A stretch of DNA of 10,001 nt from Actinomycetes bacterium (GTDB taxonomy: Bacteria > Actinomycetota > Acidimicrobiia > Acidimicrobiales > UBA8190): assembly GCA_021798135.1 (NCBI GenBank), contig JAJZYI010000111.1:1-10001 (forward strand). Direction: 5' to 3'. Position numbers and translations under genes: made by a program. Position 1 is the first letter of the stretch. Each line of letters begins with the position of its first letter. The notes below the pieces were generated by a model. It did not search any database, was not told the DNA's origin, and saw only the letters and a program-made list of their open reading frames with translations. Positions 6,139-10,001 of this stretch are shown here, one piece after another.

Positions 6139-7490
6139 GCCCGCGCGCGCCGCGCCCCGGGCCTGAGGAGCTCGACGTGCTGATCGCGAGGCTCGACCCC
6201 GAGGACCTCCGCGTGATCGTCGGCAAGGCCACCGAGCGCCACGAGGACGTCGCCCGGGCGGTCCGCCTGGCGGCGACCCGCGGATCGGGGGACCTGTCCC
6301 AGCTCCGGGCGGAGATCGACCGCGGGCTGCGGACGTCCCGGTACCTCGGCTACCGGGAGAGCGGCGTCTGGGCGATGCGGGCGAGGCCCGTCGTGGAGGC
6401 CATCGGTGAGGCGGTCGGCTCCGCGCCCACGGCCGAGCTGGTCGCGCTGATCGAGCGGGCGGTCGGGCACGTCGTGAAGGTGATCCTGAAGGCGGACGAC
6501 TCCGACGGGCTGATCGGCGACCTGGCTCGCGAGCTGCTCGGCCTCCACGCCCGCGCGTGCGACGCCGGGACCGCAGATCCGATCAGGCTCGCTCGTTGGA
6601 TGGTCCGGTTCCGCTTCGACGACCAGGACTTCTTCGAGGTGGACCCGGTTCGCTACGCCGACGCCCTGGGCGAGCTGGGGCTGGCGGCCTACCGCCGCGA
6701 GGTGAAGCAGCGGGTCGGAGCGGGTGGTGGCGACTCCTTCGCCGCCAGGTATGCCCTGGAGCGTCTGGCGGTCCTCGACGGCGACGCCGAGGCCCTCGTC
6801 GGGCTGCTCGGCGGTGACCTGAGCCGGCCGTACCAGTTCATCAGGGTCGCCGGGGCCATGGCGGAGCTGGGTCGCGACGACGACGTCCTGTCCTGGGCCA
6901 TGCGCGGGATCGCCGAGTCCAGCGGCTGGCAGCTCGCCGAGCTGTACGACCTCGCCGCCGGGGTCCACGCCCGCCGGGGAGAGGACCACGAGGTGCTCAG
7001 GCTGCGCCGGGAGCAGCACGGGCGGATGCCCTCGTCGTCGACGTACGGCCTCCTCCGTTCTGCGGCCGAGGCCTGCGGAGCATGGCCGACGGAGCTCCCA
7101 GCGGCACGGGCGGTGCTGGCGGAGCACGATCTCGGCGGTCTGGTCGACGTGCTGCTCTCCGACGGAGAGCCGGAGGCCGCCTGGCAGCTCGCCGGAGCCC
7201 ATCCGGAATGGGATCCGGGGCCGCAGCGGTGGTTGCGCCTGGCCGAGTCCCGGGAGGCGTCTGCGCCGGGCGACGCGCTCGACGTCTACCTGCGCCTGGC
7301 CGACCTCCAGCTCGAGACGACCGGCAAGCCAGCGTACGTGCGAGCCGTGGCGATGCTGAAGAAGGCGGCCGCGGCTGCACGGGCAGCGGACCGTCAAGGC
7401 GAGCTCGCCGCACACCTGGCAGCGTTGCGCGAGACGCACCGACGGCGGCCGACGTTCATCGCCGTGCTCGACAGGGCCCGGCTGGGATGA
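6135..7490 (+). CDS. SWIM-protein-like C-terminal helical-repeat protein lacking the SWIM zinc motif
   Basis: A 451-residue, almost entirely helical protein. From about residue 100 onward it resembles the long C-terminal part of actinobacterial SWIM zinc-finger proteins as I remember them: LARWMVRFRFDDQDFFEV (152-169), YADALGELGLAAYRREV (174-190), ERLAVLDGDAEALVGLLGGD (209-228), MPSSSTYGLLRSAAEA (298-313), WDPGPQRWLRLAE (359-371), and the terminal THRRRPTFIAVLDRA. The blocks suggest TPR/HEAT-like helical pairs. The defining CxCx(n)CxH motif is absent, and residues 1-90 are too short to hold the usual N-terminal region. It is therefore a free-standing C-terminal module, natural or truncated. 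The ATG at 6135 is chosen because upstream in-frame sequence is non-coding in character and because of the ATGA junction with the short upstream ORF. Partner and function are unknown; helical repeats suggest protein-protein contact. Confidence 0.75.
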   Translation: MSPRAPRPGPEELDVLIARLDPEDLRVIVGKATERHEDVARAVRLAATRGSGDLSQLRAEIDRGLRTSRYLGYRESGVWAMRARPVVEAIGEAVGSAPTAELVALIERAVGHVVKVILKADDSDGLIGDLARELLGLHARACDAGTADPIRLARWMVRFRFDDQDFFEVDPVRYADALGELGLAAYRREVKQRVGAGGGDSFAARYALERLAVLDGDAEALVGLLGGDLSRPYQFIRVAGAMAELGRDDDVLSWAMRGIAESSGWQLAELYDLAAGVHARRGEDHEVLRLRREQHGRMPSSSTYGLLRSAAEACGAWPTELPAARAVLAEHDLGGLVDVLLSDGEPEAAWQLAGAHPEWDPGPQRWLRLAESREASAPGDALDVYLRLADLQLETTGKPAYVRAVAMLKKAAAAARAADRQGELAAHLAALRETHRRRPTFIAVLDRARLG

Positions 7491-7552
7491 GACGGTTGGC
7501 AGGCCTCGTCGCAGCCGCGGCCACCTCCGGTTGCAGGCGGGCCGGTTCGGCC

Positions 7553-7762
7553 GTCGATGACGAAGCAGGTCCGTTCGGCCCGGAGCATCTCGAACGGCGT
7601 GACGTAGCGCACGCCCACGGCGAAGCAGGCGTTGGGGATCTTGATCTTCTTCGTCGAGTGGGCGCCGACCTCGTGGGTGGCCACCACGTGGTGGTGGGCA
7701 TGGGCGCTGGCCACCAGGCAGTCGGCGGCGCGGTCCAAGGTGGGCTCGACCGGCGAGACGCT
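7553..7762 (-). pseudogene. Remnant of a DUF4411 (PIN-like toxin) gene, antisense
   Basis: The minus-strand frame reads AADCLVASAHAHHHVVATHE, then KKIKIPNACFAVGVRYVTPF followed by EMLRAERTCFVID. This is the C-terminal third of DUF4411 proteins, whose usual form is ADPWLxAYAxxxGxxVVTHE...KKxKIPDxCxxxGVxxxxxFxMLR. Third positions in this frame are almost all G or C, supporting former coding use. The N-terminal half, with the metal-binding aspartate near the start of a PIN fold, is missing: upstream sequence on this strand is antisense to a convincing plus-strand gene. The natural stop is also lost, because the frame stays open into the 3' end of the SWIM-like gene. DUF4411 proteins are VapC-like nucleases usually paired with an antitoxin; no antitoxin is visible. 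It is best read as a decayed toxin fragment. Confidence 0.7.
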
Positions 7763-7783
7763 CCTCGCTGCCGGCGCCCGGGC

Positions 7784-8308
7784 GTGGAGCTCTCGCGGGA
7801 GGGCTTCGACGAGGGCGACCCCGCCACCGGGTGCGGGTGGGCGGTGGCAGAGCTCGCCACGCCGGAGGTGCTGGCCGACAAGCGGGTGCTGGCCCGAGCG
7901 CGGAGGAAGGTGGCCGACGGCTGGGTGGAGGGGCGGGCCATGGCGCCCGTCATGGTCGAGACCCTCCGAGTGCGCCTGGTGCGCCGGGCGCGGTACGGCC
8001 GCTGGGGCGCCTTCCCTGTCGGCCCGGAGCGCTGCTACGAGGCCTTCCGCCACCACGTCCGGGTCGAGGACTGCTCCGCACATGTGTGCGACCACTGGAT
8101 GCCCATCGAGGCGCTGGCCAAGCCCGCGGAGCGATCGGGACGCCGGGAGCTCGCCGTCGACGTCTTCCGGGCTGCCGACCACCCCGGCTTCCGCCAACGC
8201 CTCCTGCGCCAGCGCTGCCTGGTGCTCGCCGGCATCGGCGTCGACGACAAGGAGCGCAGCCCTCGGCCGAAGCTTCGCGTCGTCGAGCCCCCCGGTGGTC
8301 ACCGGTGA
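7784..8308 (+). CDS. Unrecognised protein with a Cys/His cluster
   Basis: A protein of about 174 residues that I do not recognise. The GTG at 7784 is the first in-frame start after the antisense toxin remnant; no good ribosome binding site supports it. An ATG at 7487, overlapping the previous stop, is in frame but would make the first 100 residues the antisense of that remnant, so the 5' end may be truncated. The middle is rich in Cys and His: Cys84, His90, His91, Cys97, His100, Cys102 and His104, ending C-x4-C-x-H-W, which could bind a metal ion. The CxH is reminiscent of the second half of a SWIM motif but no CxC precedes it. Two aromatic/basic blocks (RRARYGRWGAFPVGPERCYE and VFRAADHPGFRQRLLRQR) look conserved. 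The stop overlaps the next start as GTGA, so the two are probably made together. Confidence 0.6.
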   Translation: MELSREGFDEGDPATGCGWAVAELATPEVLADKRVLARARRKVADGWVEGRAMAPVMVETLRVRLVRRARYGRWGAFPVGPERCYEAFRHHVRVEDCSAHVCDHWMPIEALAKPAERSGRRELAVDVFRAADHPGFRQRLLRQRCLVLAGIGVDDKERSPRPKLRVVEPPGGHR

Positions 8309-9651
8309 CCGGCGACGAGGTCGACCGCGCCGTGCGCCGGGTCGAAGCCCGCCGCCCCGACCTCAACCTGGCGGTCCGGGCGGTGGCCGGCGGACTCACG
8401 GCCGGGGAAGGCGTGGGGATGATCCACCAAGCTGCGCTCCAGCGGTACCTCTGGTGGTACCTGCCTCGCGACCACCCGGACGACGAACGGCAGGGCCTGG
8501 TCGAGGCCGCCGCCGCGCTCCTCGACGAGCTCGGTCTACCGCATCTGGCGAACGTGGCCAGATCCGAGACGACGCAGAAGGTGCTGGCCGCGTGGGCTCA
8601 CGGCCGCGGCGAGGGAGCGGCCGCCTTCCGTGCCGCACATGCCAAGTCCGGCGTCGAGCCGCCAGACACGGCGCTGCTCGCGTGGGGGTCGATCATGGGC
8701 GCGGACGAGGCCCGTGCCCTCGACACGGTCGAGCGTGCACTGGGCGACGCCGTCGCCGCTGGGAACCTGGTGCCCGGTGCTCCACGCTGGCACGCCAGGG
8801 CGGCGGCCATCACCGACGCGGTGCTCAGCCGGCTGCTGGATCTGCCGCCTGGGCAGACCCTGGCTGGCCTGGTCACGACCGAAAGGATCGGAGCCTGGAT
8901 CGACGTCGCACGCCATCCGGTGCATCAGCAGTGGCGATCAGCGGTGGCGAACCATCTGCTGCACCCGATCCAACCGCCGTCCGATCCGGGCGGTGCGGTG
9001 GCACCGATGTGCTGGCTGCTGGACCTCGCCGCGGCGCCCGGTGGCGCGGAGCTGACTCAGAGCTACTACCTTGCCCGTTCGACGGTGGTGGCGGCCGTCG
9101 AACGCTTCCGCTGGTGGGACTGGGAGAAGCTGCCGCGTTCGGAGGCCGACGTCCATCAGCTGTCGACGCTGCGCGACGCCGCGACCCGACTGCGCCTGCT
9201 CCGACGACGCGGTCGGCGTCTGCACGTCACGGCCCGAGGGGCCGAGCTCCTCGCATCCCCCGAGCAATTGTGGGCGGCAATGGCCACCGAGACCGAGGAC
9301 GGGGATGAATTCACCCGTGCGGTCACGGAAGTGGTCGGTCTTCGTCTCCTCCAGGGGCGGGTCGAGCAACGCGCGCTCGTTGCCGACGTCGCTCCGATCC
9401 TCGTAGCGCAGGGCTGGTCGGCGGGCGGCAGCCCGATCACCGTGAACCATGTCTCCTCAGCGGTCTATCGCCCACTTCGCTGGTGGCGACTGCTCAACGC
9501 CAGCGACGAGGTCGAGGCGACGTGGGAGTACGGCACCGCTCGAGAGCTCACCCCCCACACGATCGCCCTGACCTCTGACGGCGAGCGCATGGTCTTCGCG
9601 TACCTCCGCTCGCGAGCCGCCGGTCCGCGCCAGCGGCTGGGAGATGGCTGA
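8305..9651 (+). CDS. Unrecognised protein with C-terminal winged-helix-like segments (pRiA4b ORF-3-associated type)
   Basis: A 448-residue soluble protein, starting at a GTG that overlaps the previous stop (GTGA). The N-terminal half is helical, with a Trp/Tyr-rich block (LQRYLWWYLPRDHPDDE, 45-61) and the run RSETTQKVLAAW (86-97). Residues about 249-328 read LTQSYYLARSTVVAAV, WWDWEKLPRSEADVHQLSTL, then RRGRRLHVTARGAELL, which is the pattern I remember from the C-terminal regions of many plasmid pRiA4b ORF-3 family proteins in actinomycetes: a helical segment followed by a winged-helix-like hairpin. A second such segment may lie at about 380-431 (HVSSAVYRPLRWWRLL, then RELTPHTIALTSDGERM). The ORF-3 domain itself is not present. 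DNA or RNA binding is possible but unproven. Nothing suggests a membrane location. It could be a regulator of the adjacent genes or part of an uncharacterised module with the 174-residue neighbour. Confidence 0.7.
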   Translation: MTGDEVDRAVRRVEARRPDLNLAVRAVAGGLTAGEGVGMIHQAALQRYLWWYLPRDHPDDERQGLVEAAAALLDELGLPHLANVARSETTQKVLAAWAHGRGEGAAAFRAAHAKSGVEPPDTALLAWGSIMGADEARALDTVERALGDAVAAGNLVPGAPRWHARAAAITDAVLSRLLDLPPGQTLAGLVTTERIGAWIDVARHPVHQQWRSAVANHLLHPIQPPSDPGGAVAPMCWLLDLAAAPGGAELTQSYYLARSTVVAAVERFRWWDWEKLPRSEADVHQLSTLRDAATRLRLLRRRGRRLHVTARGAELLASPEQLWAAMATETEDGDEFTRAVTEVVGLRLLQGRVEQRALVADVAPILVAQGWSAGGSPITVNHVSSAVYRPLRWWRLLNASDEVEATWEYGTARELTPHTIALTSDGERMVFAYLRSRAAGPRQRLGDG

Positions 9652-9786
9652 GCTGACTGCCCCAGGCTCGGCACGCCAGCCGGCAGGTCCGAGCGCCAAC
9701 GTCACGGGATAGCCCAGCAGAGCCGGGAGCTCCGAGGGACGATGCGGCGGCCGGTGCCGCGCAGGCAGGCGCCGTGAACTGGCCGG

Positions 9787-9858
9787 CGCCCCCGGCAGGA
9801 CTCGAACCTGCGCACCCGGCTCCGGAGGCCGGTGCTCTATCCACTGAGCTACGGGGGC
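9787..9858 (-). tRNA. tRNA-Arg (anticodon CCG)
   Basis: The minus strand folds into a full cloverleaf of 72 bases. The 7-base acceptor stem is GCCCCCG/CGGGGGC with discriminator G; the D stem is GCTC/GAGC with an AGTGGATA loop; the anticodon stem is CCGGC/GCCGG with loop CTCCGGA, giving anticodon CCG (reads CGG, Arg). The variable loop is four bases, and the T arm is GCAGG-TTCGAGT-CCTGC. CCA is not encoded. CGG is a heavily used arginine codon in this GC-rich DNA, so this is a routine housekeeping tRNA. tRNA 3' ends are common integration sites, but no repeated copy of this end is visible in the window. Confidence 0.97.
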
Positions 9859-9899
9859 TTCGTCGGGCGACCGCGCCGATGCACGGCGTCGACGCCCGG

Positions 9900-10001
9900 T
9901 CATGAGACTGTAGCCGCGTCGCCAGCCGCTCGACGCCGGCCGCGTCCAGCGCTTGCCTGCCCGTGGTGGTGGTGGTGGTGGTGGTGGTGGTGGTGGCGGT
10001 G
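9900..10001 (-). CDS. Possible 3' end of a His-rich protein (partial, doubtful)
   Basis: A 33-codon open frame enters from the right edge and stops at 9900-9902. It encodes a run of eleven His followed by a basic Gly/Ala/Arg tail. His runs occur at the ends of metal chaperones and transporters (CobW-like GTPases, SlyD, zinc transporters). Homology beyond the run cannot be judged. The short length and simple repeat make chance quite possible. Confidence 0.25.
   Translation of the reverse strand, partial: HRHHHHHHHHHHHGQASAGRGRRRAAGDAATVS
9963..10001. repeat. (GTG)11 trinucleotide tract at window edge
   Basis: Eleven GTG triplets in a row (9963-9995) are followed by GCG GTG at the edge. On the minus strand this reads as eleven His codons in a frame that stays open to the edge and ends at TGA (9900-9902), giving a tail His-Arg-(His)11-GQASAGRG and so on. 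It could be the end of a His-rich, metal-handling protein, or a non-coding microsatellite. The edge of the window prevents a decision. Confidence 0.8.

Noticed and set aside
7487..7783. ATG at 7487 as start of the 174-residue protein, with a lipoprotein-like MRRLAGLVAAAATSGC beginning
   Set aside because: The added residues are antisense to the toxin remnant, and the rest of the protein looks cytoplasmic; the lipobox resemblance is judged accidental, though the overlap with the previous stop keeps it as an alternative.
7394..8302. Whole 302-residue minus-strand frame as an intact DUF4411 gene
   Set aside because: Only about 70 residues match the family. The first 180 are antisense to a convincing plus-strand gene, the last 50 are antisense to another gene, and the N-terminal PIN motif is missing.
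9652..9786. Terminator or attachment-site duplication between the last gene and the tRNA
   Set aside because: No strong hairpin with a T-run was seen, and no repeat of the tRNA 3' end could be found in the window.
9457..9903. Minus-strand 148-residue frame containing VAQWIEHRPPEPGAQVRVLP
   Set aside because: This is the well-known spurious translation of a tRNA gene; the DNA is tRNA-Arg(CCG), and the rest is antisense to the winged-helix-like gene and intergenic.
1..10001. CRISPR array, insertion sequence or phage genes
   Set aside because: Only short tandem repeats (24, 15 and 3 bases) are present, none with spacer structure; no transposase, integrase or phage structural motif was seen in any frame.

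Overview
The window is very GC-rich, with strong G/C preference at third codon positions, GTG starts and 1-4 base gene overlaps. Together with a CtpE-type P-type ATPase, actinobacterial-type universal stress protein and DevR/DosR-like palindromes, this points to a chromosome of an actinomycete (Actinomycetota). I cannot place the genus from sequence alone.

Left part (1-3608). The window opens inside cydA (cytochrome bd oxidase subunit I, minus strand), of which only the first 83 codons are visible. A 456-base divergent region follows, with tandem repeats, small palindromes and a DosR-like box. It is followed by a plus-strand series: an ECF-type sigma factor fused to a ZAS-like zinc domain (706-1623), a PIG-L/LmbE-type metal-dependent deacetylase coupled by a GTGA overlap (1620-2456), a universal stress protein (2587-3084), and an unrecognised 174-residue protein coupled by TGATG (3084-3608).

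Middle (3544-6134). A complete minus-strand P-type ATPase of the CtpE type converges on the previous gene, and the two reading frames overlap by 65 bases. Its start lies beside a perfect GGGNCNNNNGNCCC palindrome. Three such palindromes (one degenerate) sit upstream of the cydA/sigma, stress-protein and ctpE genes. The working hypothesis is a low-oxygen/redox stress regulon built around cytochrome bd, a stress protein and cation transport.

Right part (6100-9651). A 12-codon upstream reading frame made largely of a duplicated 15-base unit overlaps the start of a protein that looks like the C-terminal helical-repeat half of actinobacterial SWIM zinc-finger proteins, but with no SWIM motif. Next comes an antisense remnant of a DUF4411 (PIN-like) toxin gene, then a two-gene GTGA-coupled unit: a 174-residue protein with a Cys/His cluster and a 448-residue protein with C-terminal winged-helix-like segments. 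This is the least explained part of the window.

Right end (9652-10001). A tRNA-Arg(CCG) gene lies on the minus strand, followed by a (GTG)11 trinucleotide tract at the window edge. No CRISPR array, insertion sequence, rRNA gene or convincing rho-independent terminator was seen.
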